Source of the DNA: Maribacter sp. MJ134
GTDB taxonomy: Bacteria; Bacteroidota; Bacteroidia; Flavobacteriales; Flavobacteriaceae
Direction: 5' to 3'
Length of the DNA stretch: 64,000 nucleotides
Assembly (NCBI RefSeq): GCF_003970695.1
Contig: NZ_CP034570.1
Span: 434,001 to 498,000 of the forward strand
Shown here: piece by piece, positions 52,044 through 61,921 of the stretch
Layout: each line of letters starts with the position of its first letter
How positions within the stretch are numbered: position 1 is the first letter of the stretch
Translations under genes and position numbers: made by a program
The notes under the pieces: model-generated
Seen by the model: only the letters and a program-made list of their open reading frames with translations
Told to the model about the DNA's origin: nothing
Database searches by the model: none

Positions 52044-53942
52044 TTAATTCGTCGTATCCGGAATCATAACTTTGTTCAAGACATGAACGACGCCGTTGTT
52101 GGCTTGCACGTCTACCGCTATGATGCCTATATCCATAGTTCCCGAACCATCGGTTACGTCGGCAATGTTGTCACCTGAGCCTGGCAAGGTTATAGTGATT
52201 TCATCTCCTTCAAGAGTTGTAGCGGCTGTAGTTCCATCAGCATTTAAATCTCCAGACCTTACGTTAGCTCCAGCTACTACGTGATGCAACAATACTTGGG
52301 TTAAGACAGCTTCCCCGGGTATTTCGGATAATGCCTCGAATGCTGTATTTGTTGGTGCAAATACAGTAAAATCCGGATTTATATTGTCCATATTACCACC
52401 TTCTGTTCTTGATAGGATTCCTGCGAAATCAGTATCTGGTGTTAATTCTGTCAATGCACTTACTAAAGTCGTAAAATTAGGGTCAGCTACAGCAAAAGTA
52501 ACCACCGATGGTAAATCTATGACCGCATCAACTGCATGGATTACACCATTCGTAGCAATAACATCTGCAATGGCCACACTACTCGTTCCGTTAAGTCTTA
52601 CCCCATCATCTGTATTAACATACATACTTAGGTTGTCCCCATCCACATTAGTACCCAAAGAGCTAATATAACTATTGGTTAATCCTGTGGATACTGCGGC
52701 AGCACCTTGAATTACGTGATTGGACAATACATTATTAATATCGTTTCCGTTTGGATTGGTAAATGCTGTAAAAGCAGCATTGACTGGAGCGAATACGGTA
52801 AATACTTCGTCAGCATCAGATAATAGAGTAGTGAAGGTCGTATTTCCGCCGTCGGTTAAAGCACCTACAAGAGAGGTCAATTCTGAATTTGCCAATGCAT
52901 GATCAACAATATTGGGAAGACCTATAACCGCATCTACGATATGTACTACACCGTTACTTGCTTTGATATCGGCATTAGTAACTGAGGATACTCCATTTAC
53001 GACAACACCGTCGGACACATCTATAAACATACTAAGATTTGCGCCTTCAGGTCCCGCTGTAGAAAGTGATGATACATAACCTGTAGCTAAATCAGAAGAC
53101 ATATTTGTACCGCTAACTACATGGTTCAGTAGAACTTGTGTTAATACGTCTACAGGAACATCCGCTAGGGTCGTGAAATTATTGGCCTCTAGGAAAGCTT
53201 CGAACGCATCGTCCGTTGGAGCGAAAACCGTAAAAGGTCCTGCGCCATCTAAAACATTAGGTAAATCGCCGTCTGCCGCTTGCAGTGCTGCAACTAAATT
53301 ACTTAATGTCGGTGTAGCTATGGCCAAGTCTGTTATAGAACTTAAAAGAACACCTTCTAATGCATCTAATGCTGCTTGAGGTATTAATACCTTATCAATA
53401 ACATGAACAATTCCATTGTTCGTAGTCACATCGGCAGTAGTTACGAAAGCTGCTTCTCCTGCCGCATCGGTAAATGAAGCACCGCCTTCAAGGCTAACGG
53501 TCAATTGTTCTCCCTGTGCGGTAGTAATTGTTAGTCCCTCCGTTAATTCAGAAGAAGGAACCGCAGCCCCGCCAACGACATGATAAGTGAGTATCGTAGC
53601 GAGTAAATTCTGAAGTTGTGTCGTGTTAAAATCGTCTAAAGAATCAAATCCATCTAAACGTCCGAGTAAAGCTGTGAAAGCTTCATTGGAAGGAGCTAAT
53701 ACCGTATATACGGCACCTTCTGTACTTAGTAAAGTTATAAGGTCATTATCATCACTTTCATCAGCCTTCGAAAGTGCTGCTACTAAGCTACTTAAAGAAT
53801 TATTAGCTTGGGCGGTTTCAACGATGTTAGAACCAGGTACCATTTCAGGTCCTTGATCCTCATCGTCATCGCTACAGGAGGCAGCGAATATTAAGAGGAA
53901 CGCACAAATGGTAGATTTTAAAATTCTGGGTAATGTTTTCAT
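52044..53942 (-). CDS. Four-fasciclin-domain lipoprotein
   Basis: A 632-residue lipoprotein (lipobox FAASC, Cys23) with four FAS1 domains (starting near residues 38, 195, 345 and 480). The same boxes as in gene 1 occur (TVFAPTDDAF, NGVVHIVDAV, NNGVVHVLNKVMIP), but domains are more diverged from one another. The acidic stretch after the Cys (SDDDEDQGPE) is typical of surface-exported Bacteroidetes lipoproteins. Likely adhesion or matrix role. Separate transcript from gene 1, each with its own terminator. Confidence 0.92.
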   Translation of the reverse strand: MKTLPRILKSTICAFLLIFAASCSDDDEDQGPEMVPGSNIVETAQANNSLSSLVAALSKADESDDNDLITLLSTEGAVYTVLAPSNEAFTALLGRLDGFDSLDDFNTTQLQNLLATILTYHVVGGAAVPSSELTEGLTITTAQGEQLTVSLEGGASFTDAAGEAAFVTTADVTTNNGIVHVIDKVLIPQAALDALEGVLLSSITDLAIATPTLSNLVAALQAADGDLPNVLDGAGPFTVFAPTDDAFEAFLEANNFTTLADVPVDVLTQVLLNHVVSGTNMSSDLATGYVSSLSTAGPEGANLSMFIDVSDGVVVNGVSSVTNADIKASNGVVHIVDAVIGLPNIVDHALANSELTSLVGALTDGGNTTFTTLLSDADEVFTVFAPVNAAFTAFTNPNGNDINNVLSNHVIQGAAAVSTGLTNSYISSLGTNVDGDNLSMYVNTDDGVRLNGTSSVAIADVIATNGVIHAVDAVIDLPSVVTFAVADPNFTTLVSALTELTPDTDFAGILSRTEGGNMDNINPDFTVFAPTNTAFEALSEIPGEAVLTQVLLHHVVAGANVRSGDLNADGTTAATTLEGDEITITLPGSGDNIADVTDGSGTMDIGIIAVDVQANNGVVHVLNKVMIPDTTN

Positions 53943-54278
53943 AGAACTACTTTTAAGGATTTAGATTATTATTGTTCAATTATTTCAAAATATAAATAAA
54001 CAGTTTTTACACAGAGAAAGATGTTATAGTATTCTTAAGGTTGCTTTTGTTTATGAAAATTTCACATAAGTTTAACAGAAATGAACCTTTTGAGTTCTTT
54101 TCCAAATGGATAGAGCACATTTGAAGTTGCCCAGAGAGGAATTTGCCTGCAACAAGGAAAATATTTGTTCAGGATTGTGCTAAAATGATAATACAACCAT
54201 GACATAAGGTCTAAAATGAACATATTGATTTCGTTATACAGAATAGGTTACTGTGCCTTCTAATGCACTGTAATTTTG
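53943..54278. other. Intergenic region between fasciclin gene 2 and mnmA
   Basis: About 335 bases between divergent genes, holding the shared motif at 54039-54077 on the minus strand and the mnmA promoter at the right end. No other gene seen. Confidence 0.4.
54039..54077 (-). promoter_or_regulatory. Shared upstream motif, fasciclin gene 2
   Basis: On the minus strand: TGTTAAACTT, then an A/T-rich spacer and CATAAACAAAAGCAACC. The block matches that of gene 1 at most positions and is 97 bases before the ATG. Confidence 0.5.
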
Positions 54279-54286
54279 TATTTTTG
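54279..54286 (+). promoter_or_regulatory. -7 box TATTTTTG of mnmA
   Basis: Perfect TAnnTTTG element, 19 bases before the chosen ATG (54305). Confidence 0.75.
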
Positions 54287-54304
54287 TACCGACAAAAGAG
54301 GAAG

Positions 54305-55495
54305 ATGAAAAAAGTTGTTATTGGACTTTCCGGAGGCGTAGATTCTAGTGTTGCCGCTTATCTTTTAAAAAGACAAGGATACGAGGTCATAGGACTATTC
54401 ATGAAGAATTGGCATGATGATTCCGTAACCATTTCCGAGGAATGCCCTTGGCTAGAGGATAGTAACGACGCATTAATCGTTGCGGAGAAATTGGGTATTC
54501 CATTTCAAACAGTGGATTTAAGTGCGGAGTATAAAGAGCGTATCGTTGATTATATGTTCAGGGAATATGAGATGGGAAGAACTCCCAATCCTGATGTACT
54601 TTGTAACAGAGAAATTAAGTTTGATGTCTTTATGAAGATAGCACTACAATTAGGTGCTGACTATGTGGCTACGGGTCATTACTGTAGAAAAGGTACCATT
54701 GAACGCCCAGATGGGAGTAAAATCTATCAGCTTTTGTCGGGTAAGGATAGCAATAAGGACCAATCTTATTTCTTATGTCAATTATCACAGGAACAATTGT
54801 CCAAGACCTTATTTCCTATAGGTGAATTGACCAAACCGCAGGTGCGAGAAATTGCCGCTGAAATGAATTTGATAACGGCGGATAAAAAAGATTCTCAAGG
54901 GCTATGTTTTATAGGTAAAGTGCGACTTCCGGAATTTTTACAACAACAATTAAAGCCAAAAAAAGGAAAAATCATACAAGTCCCCCACACCGTTGATGCC
55001 TACCGCAGAACAGTTCCTAATTTTAACAACAAGCAAGAAGAATTGGCTTTTTATGCAAGTAAACCCCAATATAGCATCGCAGACGGTGCCGTGGTAGGCG
55101 AGCATCAAGGAGCACATTATTTTACAAAGGGGCAACGTAAAGGTCTACACGTGGGCGGTACAAAAGAACCGTTGTTCGTCATTGAAACCGATGTTACCGA
55201 TAATGTAATTTATACGGGTGAGGGTAAATCTCATCCCGGTCTTTATAGAAGAACCTTGTTCGTAAAGGATGAAGAATTACACTGGGTACGTCCAGATTTG
55301 AAGTTAAAAACCGATGGCTCCTTAAAAGTCATGGCACGAATAAGGTACCGGCAACCTCTGGAAGAAGCCATCCTATATAAAATAGAAGGCGGTCTTTATG
55401 TAGATTTTGCAGAAGAACAGTCCGCCATACAGGAAGGTCAGTTCGTTGCATGGTATATAGAGGAGGAGCTCGTAGGCTCTGGTGTCATATCTTGA
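54305..55495 (+). CDS. mnmA: tRNA-specific 2-thiouridylase MnmA
   Basis: A 396-residue enzyme that thiolates U34 of Lys, Glu and Gln tRNAs. PP-loop [15 protein letters not shown], catalytic cysteines in [12 protein letters not shown] and [11 protein letters not shown], and the tRNA-binding [13 protein letters not shown] 54305 is taken rather than an upstream ATG at 54263 because that one precedes the -7 box. Likely co-transcribed with the next gene (43-base gap). Confidence 0.97.
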   Translation: MKKVVIGLSGGVDSSVAAYLLKRQGYEVIGLFMKNWHDDSVTISEECPWLEDSNDALIVAEKLGIPFQTVDLSAEYKERIVDYMFREYEMGRTPNPDVLCNREIKFDVFMKIALQLGADYVATGHYCRKGTIERPDGSKIYQLLSGKDSNKDQSYFLCQLSQEQLSKTLFPIGELTKPQVREIAAEMNLITADKKDSQGLCFIGKVRLPEFLQQQLKPKKGKIIQVPHTVDAYRRTVPNFNNKQEELAFYASKPQYSIADGAVVGEHQGAHYFTKGQRKGLHVGGTKEPLFVIETDVTDNVIYTGEGKSHPGLYRRTLFVKDEELHWVRPDLKLKTDGSLKVMARIRYRQPLEEAILYKIEGGLYVDFAEEQSAIQEGQFVAWYIEEELVGSGVIS

Positions 55496-55538
55496 TAGTT
55501 AAGGAGCATTTTTCAAAGACAGCAAAAAGGGGTAACCA

Positions 55539-56489
55539 ATGAAAAATAGAATTACCGAACTCTTCAATATACAGTATCCTATTATTCAAGGCGGAATGAT
55601 TTGGGCTAGTGGCTGGCGTTTGGCTTCCGCTGTTTCCAATGCGGGCGGGTTAGGTATAATTGGGGCGGGAAGCATGTATCCCGATGTATTACTAGAACAT
55701 ATTCAAAAATGTAAACAGGCGACCGAAAAGCCCTTTGCGGTAAATATACCAATGCTTTATCCGGATATTGAACAGTTGATGAATATTATAGTAAGCCAAA
55801 AGGTGAAAATCGTTTTTACTTCCGCAGGAAACCCTAAAACGTGGACGGCATTCTTAAAGCAGAACGGGATTACCGTAGTGCATGTGGTCAGTAGTGTTAA
55901 GTTTGCCCTTAAAGCGCAAGATGCCGGTGTTGATGCTGTAGTCGCAGAAGGTTTTGAGGCCGGTGGACATAACGGTCGGGAAGAAACTACGACCTTGGTT
56001 CTGATTCCTGCCGTAAAGGAAAGACTCGAAATACCTTTAATAGCCGCTGGAGGCATTGCCTCAGGTAAGGCCATGCTGGCCACCATGATATTAGGAGCTG
56101 ATGCAGTACAAGTAGGTAGTAGATTTGTAGCAAGTATAGAAGCCTCGTCTCATGATAATTTTAAGGAATCTATAATAGATGCAAAAGAGGGTGATACCCA
56201 TTTAACTTTGAAAGAACTGGCCCCAGTTCGGCTTTTGAAAAACAAGTTCTACCAATCAGTGCAAGAAGCTTATGCCAAAGGTGCTTCTGCAGAGGAATTA
56301 AAACAGTTATTAGGAAGAGCAAGAGCCAAGAAAGGGATGTTCGAGGGAGACTTGGATGAGGGCGAGTTAGAGATTGGACAAGTATCCGCTTTAATCCACG
56401 ATATTAAACCAGCAGGTGAAATTGTCCGTGAAATGATGGAAGAGTATAAATTGGCTGTTCTTGCTACTGAGAAATTACACCATTTTTAA
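55539..56489 (+). CDS. Nitronate monooxygenase-like flavoprotein
   Basis: A 316-residue FMN TIM-barrel protein of the NMO/2-nitropropane dioxygenase family. It shows YPIIQGGMIWASGWRLASAVSNAGGLG (first half of the FMN site), VAEGFEAGGHNG with the candidate catalytic His, IPLIAAGGIASGKAM and GADAVQVGSRFVAS (phosphate binding). Some relatives act as enoyl-ACP reductase FabK, so a fatty-acid role is possible. It follows mnmA by 43 bases. Confidence 0.88.
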   Translation: MKNRITELFNIQYPIIQGGMIWASGWRLASAVSNAGGLGIIGAGSMYPDVLLEHIQKCKQATEKPFAVNIPMLYPDIEQLMNIIVSQKVKIVFTSAGNPKTWTAFLKQNGITVVHVVSSVKFALKAQDAGVDAVVAEGFEAGGHNGREETTTLVLIPAVKERLEIPLIAAGGIASGKAMLATMILGADAVQVGSRFVASIEASSHDNFKESIIDAKEGDTHLTLKELAPVRLLKNKFYQSVQEAYAKGASAEELKQLLGRARAKKGMFEGDLDEGELEIGQVSALIHDIKPAGEIVREMMEEYKLAVLATEKLHHF

Positions 56490-56624
56490 TACGGTCCACA
56501 GCATCTTGCAAACGTCATTTTATTTTGAATTGCACTATTGGCGTAAATTGCAAAAAAGGGTAGCGTTTAATGTTACCGGCACGGCCCGGTTCTTTATAGC
56601 CGTCTGATTTTTCCAACTTAATAG

Positions 56625-56632
56625 TATATTTG
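56625..56632 (+). promoter_or_regulatory. -7 box TATATTTG of the DUF1080 gene
   Basis: Perfect TAnnTTTG element, 16 bases before the ATG at 56649. Confidence 0.7.
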
Positions 56633-56648
56633 AAAAAAATCAATACAT

Positions 56649-57581
56649 ATGAAAAGATACTTTTTGCTGGCAGTTGTAATAACTTTTTTTAGTCCAACAA
56701 TTATTTCTGCGCAAGAGGGACACCCCCTAGAAGGAAGATGGAATCTGACTGTTGATCAAGAAGGAGAAAAATTACCGTCATGGCTAGAAATACGACATTC
56801 CGGTAACAACACTTTAATAGGTAGGTTTACCTATGCTTTTGGAAGTGCGAGACCAATCGCAGAGGTAAAGAAATACGGCGATTTGTTTTACTTTTCAATT
56901 CCGCCACAATGGGAGCCAGGTGCCTCCGACATGGAGTTCCAAGGTAAAATAGTGGGAGCGGGGCTTGAAGGGACCATGATATATACGGATGGAAAGACCT
57001 ATAACTGGACAGCGGTTGCAGCTCCCAAATTGAACACCGTAGTCAATCCTAAATTTGGAAAAACCCAAAAGCTCTTTAATGGAAAAAATTTAGACGGTTG
57101 GAAAACGGACAGTAATAACCAATGGGAAGTGGTCGATGGAATTTTGACAAGTCCTAAACCCGGAATTAATCTTATTTCCCAAGAAAAATTTACGGATTTT
57201 AAGCTTCATGCAGAATTCAGATATCCTAAGGCCAGTAATAGTGGTTTGTATCTTCGTGGGCGTTATGAAATTCAGATTGCGGATAATAAGGGTCTAGAGC
57301 CATCATCCATCTATTTTGGTGGTGTTTACGGATTACTTACACCGAACACGAACATGGCCAAAGAGGCGGGAGAATGGCAGACCTATGATATTACGCTATT
57401 AGGAAGGAATATCACTATAGTGGCCAACGGCAAGACCATTATCTCCGAACAGAATATTCTTGGTATGACCGGAGGTGCACTCGATAACGATGAAGCTGCA
57501 CCAGGACCAATAATGATTCAAGGAGACCACGGTCCTGTAGAATTTAGAAGCTTGGAAATAACACCGGTATTGGATAGATAA
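56649..57581 (+). CDS. Exported DUF1080 (3-keto-disaccharide hydrolase-like) protein
   Basis: A 310-residue protein with a signal peptide (~1-21, ...IISAQ). The first part (~22-130) is a small beta-barrel-like domain (GRWNLTVDQEG). The second (~138-308) is DUF1080, a concanavalin-like fold: KLFNGKNLDGWKT, SNSGLYLRGRYEIQIAD, PIMIQGDHGPVEFRSLEI. Family members bind or hydrolyse glycans, including 3-keto-glycosides. Substrate unknown. Confidence 0.9.
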   Translation: MKRYFLLAVVITFFSPTIISAQEGHPLEGRWNLTVDQEGEKLPSWLEIRHSGNNTLIGRFTYAFGSARPIAEVKKYGDLFYFSIPPQWEPGASDMEFQGKIVGAGLEGTMIYTDGKTYNWTAVAAPKLNTVVNPKFGKTQKLFNGKNLDGWKTDSNNQWEVVDGILTSPKPGINLISQEKFTDFKLHAEFRYPKASNSGLYLRGRYEIQIADNKGLEPSSIYFGGVYGLLTPNTNMAKEAGEWQTYDITLLGRNITIVANGKTIISEQNILGMTGGALDNDEAAPGPIMIQGDHGPVEFRSLEITPVLDR

Positions 57582-57620
57582 ACATAACTGCGTAAGCGAC
57601 GGTCATGTTTCTACACCTTT

Positions 57621-58907
57621 TTAGGTTTCAGCTATGGTTTTAAGTGCTGTTACCAAATGGTCAATATCCTTCTTTGTTATGAATATGGCGAATGAAAGTC
57701 GCACTGCATTTAATCCAAATTTAGACATGGGTCTGGAATCTATACCGAAGTCATTGAAGAGTTCTTCTTTTACCGCTTGTACATCCTTTCCTTTAATTTC
57801 TACCACTTGTATTCCGGCAGAGAGGTCATTTGACGAAGGCGTTTTAGTTACAATAAGGTCACTACTTTCTATGCTCTTCAGGAAATAGTCTTTTAGTTCA
57901 TAGGTTCGTTTGTGAATTCTATCTTCGCCAATACCATTTCGGTAATCAATTGCAGCTCCAAGTCCTAATAATTCCGGTAAATTCCGTGTATTATAATTTT
58001 CTAGTCTTCTAATGCTGGGATCTTTATAGCCACGTGCTACGATTAATGGTTTAAGTAGTTCCTGTTGTTCTTTTTTAGCATAGAAAATACCGATTCCTTT
58101 TGGAGCAAATAACCACTTGTGGGCGCTAACGGTATAAAAGTCGCAATCCATTTCTCTTAAATCGGTTTTTACCATACCAGCTCCTTGGGCGCCATCTACG
58201 GCCACCAAAACACCGTTTTCATGTGCCATTTTTGAAATTTCCTTTATGGGCAGCATCATTCCGTTGGTGTTTACGATATGACAAAGCGATATTACTTTCG
58301 TTCGTGGTGTAATCGCTGCTTTGAAAATGGCTAAAATCTCTTCTTTAGTTTTAGGTAGGATAGGTAACGTAGGCCTTATGAGCTTAATTCCTTTGGATGC
58401 TTGCCATACGGTCCATGGCACAACTGCACTTGCATGTTCATGATCAGATAGAATAACTTCGTCCCCAGGCTCTAATCGTAGGCTCTGCGCAATAAGGTTC
58501 ATTCCTTCCGTGGTATTGTGTATTAAAGCGATTTCTTCTTCTGATACGCTAAAAACGGAGGCCACCTTCTTGCGGGTAGCTTCCTTTTCTTCATCCCAAC
58601 CACCCCACATATATTTCGAAGGAAAATCGTCTAGGGTATCCCTGAACGTATTAGTGGCTTTTCTTATAGGGTAAGGGCAGGCTCCCAAGGACGCATTATT
58701 GAAGTATTTGACCCCTTCGACAAATTGGAATTGTTTGGCAACAGTTTCCCAATAATTCTCTGAATTTTTATCGGGAAATTGATGAAGCTCGTTAATGGCC
58801 GATTGTAAAGGGGCTTTACTATTAGACCAACTTTGTGCAGGTAGCGCTAGTGTTCCGGCTACACCTAAACCCATATTTTTTAAAAAAGTTCTTCTATTTT
58901 TATGCAT
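57621..58907 (-). CDS. Aminotransferase class V-fold PLP enzyme with Tat-like signal
   Basis: A 428-residue fold-type-I PLP enzyme. N-terminus MHKNRRTFLKNMGLGVAGTLALP is a twin-arginine-type signal. PLP-binding Lys is in SAHKWLFAPKGIG, with VDGAQGAG (Asp to the pyridine nitrogen) and HNTTEGMNLIAQSL. It resembles cysteine-desulfurase-like and isopenicillin-N-epimerase-like branches, so the reaction cannot be set. Export of a folded PLP enzyme fits Tat use. Confidence 0.9.
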   Translation of the reverse strand: MHKNRRTFLKNMGLGVAGTLALPAQSWSNSKAPLQSAINELHQFPDKNSENYWETVAKQFQFVEGVKYFNNASLGACPYPIRKATNTFRDTLDDFPSKYMWGGWDEEKEATRKKVASVFSVSEEEIALIHNTTEGMNLIAQSLRLEPGDEVILSDHEHASAVVPWTVWQASKGIKLIRPTLPILPKTKEEILAIFKAAITPRTKVISLCHIVNTNGMMLPIKEISKMAHENGVLVAVDGAQGAGMVKTDLREMDCDFYTVSAHKWLFAPKGIGIFYAKKEQQELLKPLIVARGYKDPSIRRLENYNTRNLPELLGLGAAIDYRNGIGEDRIHKRTYELKDYFLKSIESSDLIVTKTPSSNDLSAGIQVVEIKGKDVQAVKEELFNDFGIDSRPMSKFGLNAVRLSFAIFITKKDIDHLVTALKTIAET

Positions 58908-58950
58908 ATTTCCTAGATGTGCTTATTGCCTTTCCCTAACTACCTATTTT

Positions 58951-59394
58951 TTACTGTTTGGGAATTTCTACTTTAGTTTTGATTAGATTGGAATGTCCCT
59001 TAGCGATTAATCGGGACTTGTCATTGTTCCAGACCAAACACTCAACATTCATAATTTGGTTTCCCTTTTTACCCATAACTGTTTGGGCTATAACGATTTC
59101 ACCAGCTCTAGCTGAACTAAAGTAATCTACCGCTAGATTTACCGTGGTATAAATATGGCTATTGTTTAGGGAATAGACGGCGGCACCTATGGCATCGTCG
59201 ATGATAGCGGCGGTAATACCGCCATGTAGAATACCTACGGGATTGGTCATCTCATCACGTATAAGATGAGAGAATTCTAACTCACCCTCTTCCGCACTGA
59301 GCAAGGTAGGATTCAGCCATTTCATCAACGGCGATATGGAATCAGAAGAGTCCTTTCCAATTTTCGATTTAAAATAGGCAACAACCTTGTTCAT
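58951..59394 (-). CDS. PaaI-family hotdog thioesterase
   Basis: A 147-residue hotdog-fold protein: MTNPVGILHGGITAAIIDDAIGAA (with the HGG motif and the catalytic Asp), YTTVNLAVDYFSSARAGEI and VMGKKGNQIMNVECLVWN. PaaI-type thioesterases hydrolyse acyl- or phenylacetyl-CoA. Substrate unknown. It lies 31 bases after the M20 peptidase gene on the same strand. Confidence 0.88.
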   Translation of the reverse strand: MNKVVAYFKSKIGKDSSDSISPLMKWLNPTLLSAEEGELEFSHLIRDEMTNPVGILHGGITAAIIDDAIGAAVYSLNNSHIYTTVNLAVDYFSSARAGEIVIAQTVMGKKGNQIMNVECLVWNNDKSRLIAKGHSNLIKTKVEIPKQ

Positions 59395-59425
59395 TCGTAC
59401 AATTTTACGTCTGCTAGTTTAAGCT

Positions 59426-60901
59426 TTAATTATTTTGTTGGTCACTATTCTTGATAAACTGTATGTAAAAACGAATGCTGTCATAAAAATCCTCTACTGC
59501 TAACCGTTCGTTTAGACCATGAAATGATTTTTTAGTATCGTTATTCAAGTGAATAGGAGAAAAGCGGTAGATATCATCGGAAATATCTCTAAAATGCCTT
59601 GAGTCTGTTGCACCAACGACTAAATTGGGAGAGACCAGAACCTCTGGATATAGTTCTAAGATGGTCTTGTTCAAGGTAGAAAATCCGAACGAATCTGTTC
59701 TGGAAAGTTTGGATGCTTCCGCAGCGGTGCTTCCTTTTGTAAGTGTAATGCGGTCATCTGCGACGACATTCTTCACATGGGCAATGACATCTTCTATCGT
59801 TGTTTCGGGAAGCACTCTAAAATTTACCGTGGCATTTGCTCTTTGTGGTATGATATTGTCTTTTATACCACTGTTAAATATAGTTGGGGAAGTCGTTGTT
59901 CGTATAAGGGCATTACCAGAGGGACTCTTTTCATAGAGGTTCAGTACAAAGGGTTCTAAAAGGCCTTTATTGGCAAAAATCATTTTATTGATAAAAGGCA
60001 TCTCTGGACCTAGATAATTCATAAATCCTTCTAGGGGAACGGTGATTTTAGCTGGTAACGGATTGTTCTTTAATTTGGCGATAGCGGTGGACATAACGTC
60101 GATTGCAGTTTCTTTCCCTGGCATGGAGGAATGGCCGCCTTCAATCTTAACCGCAAGGTTTAGTGTAAGGTACCCTTTTTCCGCGGTACCTATTAAAGCT
60201 ACCTCTTTGGTGATATCAGGAACGAGTCCGTCTGCTATAACACCACCTTCATCAACGACAAATTCCGCTTTTACGCCTTTTTCCTTGAGATATGTGGCCA
60301 TGGCCACTGCTCCTTGTCGTCCGCCTATCTCTTCATCATGACCAAATGCAAAGTAAAAACTTCTTTTAGGGGTGTAGCCCTTTTTTAAAAGCAGTTCTAC
60401 CGCTTCCATAATGCCAATTACACCGACTTTGTCATCTATGGCACCCCGTCCCCAGATCGTATCATTTTTGATTTCGCCGCCAAAGGGCGCAACTTTCCAT
60501 TCTGGCAGGTTTTTCTCTATGACGGGAACAACGTCCAAATGCCCCATCATCACTACAGGTTTTAAGGAAGGGTCCGTTCCTTTCCAATGGTATAAGTGAC
60601 TAAAGGAGTTGAACATTTTCTTTTCTAGCAAGGAGTCCATCAAGGGGTAGGTATCAGAAACGAAAGTGGCAAATTTTTGAAATTCCAAGGAATCAAAATC
60701 TGCTAAATTTTCTGGAGAAACAGTTTTAATCTGAAGTGCTTTCGAAAAATTTTGAATGGCTGCCTTGTCAATTTGGGGTGCGTCTAATGCAGCAACTTTT
60801 ATTTGTTTGGATTCAAAATTTAGTGCATTAAAGCTAAGGTAGGCGATAAGGATTACGAATAGAATACCGATTAGGGCAATTAACTTTTTAAGCAGTTTCA
60901 T
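59426..60901 (-). CDS. M20-family metallopeptidase, membrane-anchored
   Basis: A 491-residue protein with an N-terminal membrane helix (~6-26), then a PM20D1-like M20 peptidase: MGHLDVVPV (first metal His/Asp), GRGAIDDKVG (bridging Asp), FGHDEEIGGRQGA (catalytic and metal Glu), GGHSSMPGKETAI in the dimerisation domain and SPIHLNNDTKKSFHGLNE. It likely hydrolyses N-acyl amino acids or peptides on the periplasmic face. Confidence 0.92.
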   Translation of the reverse strand: MKLLKKLIALIGILFVILIAYLSFNALNFESKQIKVAALDAPQIDKAAIQNFSKALQIKTVSPENLADFDSLEFQKFATFVSDTYPLMDSLLEKKMFNSFSHLYHWKGTDPSLKPVVMMGHLDVVPVIEKNLPEWKVAPFGGEIKNDTIWGRGAIDDKVGVIGIMEAVELLLKKGYTPKRSFYFAFGHDEEIGGRQGAVAMATYLKEKGVKAEFVVDEGGVIADGLVPDITKEVALIGTAEKGYLTLNLAVKIEGGHSSMPGKETAIDVMSTAIAKLKNNPLPAKITVPLEGFMNYLGPEMPFINKMIFANKGLLEPFVLNLYEKSPSGNALIRTTTSPTIFNSGIKDNIIPQRANATVNFRVLPETTIEDVIAHVKNVVADDRITLTKGSTAAEASKLSRTDSFGFSTLNKTILELYPEVLVSPNLVVGATDSRHFRDISDDIYRFSPIHLNNDTKKSFHGLNERLAVEDFYDSIRFYIQFIKNSDQQNN

Positions 60902-60948
60902 ATTTGGTTGGAATTTCTCTAAATATACGAACTCCTATAGAAGACAGA

Positions 60949-60987
60949 AAAAGCTATCAGCACTTTTCATAAGAACTAATAGCTTTT
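60949..60987 (-). terminator. Possible terminator of the pirin gene
   Basis: AAAAGCTAT (60949-60957) and ATAGCTTTT (60979-60987) are complementary with a 21-base loop. The A-rich left side gives Ts on the minus strand. Long loop, so moderate support. Confidence 0.45.
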
Positions 60988-61028
60988 AAGTATCAAAAAT
61001 ATGCGGATTAAAAATCCTTAGGATAGTT

Positions 61029-61742
61029 TTAAAAATGCATGGGGACTTCCATGACCAAAATTCTTGAATTTTTCTGGGCTTTTATTTCAAAATCTGTAGT
61101 TTCCCATACGCCAAGACCATCCCTCTCCTTTAATTTTTGGCCATTGATGCTAACTTCCCCGTCAAGAACAAAAATATAGGCTCCATTACCTTTTTTATTA
61201 ACCGAATATACTGTGGTTTTTTCTTCCTTGAATTCGCCAATATGGAACCACGCATCTTGATGAATCCAAACGCCTTGGTCATCTTTATGGGGTGAAAGGA
61301 TTTGATAAAAATCAGTACCCTGAGCAAGCTTTTTGAGCTGCACTTGGTCATATCTTGGAGCTACATTTTGCGTTCTTGGGATAACCCAAATCTGAAGGAA
61401 CTTTACTTCTGAATTATTACTGTTGTTGAACTCGCTATGGGAAATACCGGTACCCGCGCTCATTACTTGAATATCTCCTTCTCTAATAACGGTAGAATTG
61501 CCCATATCATCCATATGCTTTAAATCTCCTTTTAACGGGATGGATATAATTTCCATATTGCGGTGTGGATGGGTGCCAAAACCTCTACCTGCGGCAACGG
61601 TATCATCATTAAGTACTCGGAGCGTTCCAAAATTCATTCGCTCAGGATTGTGGTAATTGGCAAAACTAAAACTATGGTAGGAGTTTAACCATCCGTGATT
61701 GGCATGTCCTCTTGTATCTGCGTTGTAATATATCGTTTTCAT
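61029..61742 (-). CDS. Pirin family protein
   Basis: A 237-residue bicupin from ATG 61742 (MKTIYYNADTRGHANHGWL); an upstream ATG at 61760 adds six residues. Metal ligands lie in FGTHPHRNMEIIS and the paired SGTGISHSEFN segment. Pirins of this size may act as quercetin-2,3-dioxygenases or redox-sensing regulators. Role here unknown. Confidence 0.92.
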   Translation of the reverse strand: MKTIYYNADTRGHANHGWLNSYHSFSFANYHNPERMNFGTLRVLNDDTVAAGRGFGTHPHRNMEIISIPLKGDLKHMDDMGNSTVIREGDIQVMSAGTGISHSEFNNSNNSEVKFLQIWVIPRTQNVAPRYDQVQLKKLAQGTDFYQILSPHKDDQGVWIHQDAWFHIGEFKEEKTTVYSVNKKGNGAYIFVLDGEVSINGQKLKERDGLGVWETTDFEIKAQKNSRILVMEVPMHF

Positions 61743-61921
61743 ACTGCTTTCTTTTATCAAAATGTAGTCGTAAAAATTGGTTCTTTATTACAGGATTTCG
61801 TTTAGTGTTGTTCGTTAAAAAGTAGTGTTTTTTAGATGAAATTCACAATTTGTTATTTATGGTAGGGTATTGTGTAATTTAGTTGTTTTGTAGCTATAAT
61901 AAGTTTTAAAAATCCCCCATT

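Noticed and set aside
54263-54304. Upstream ATG for mnmA
   Set aside because: It lies before the -7 box at 54279 and would add 14 non-conserved residues to the PP-loop start.
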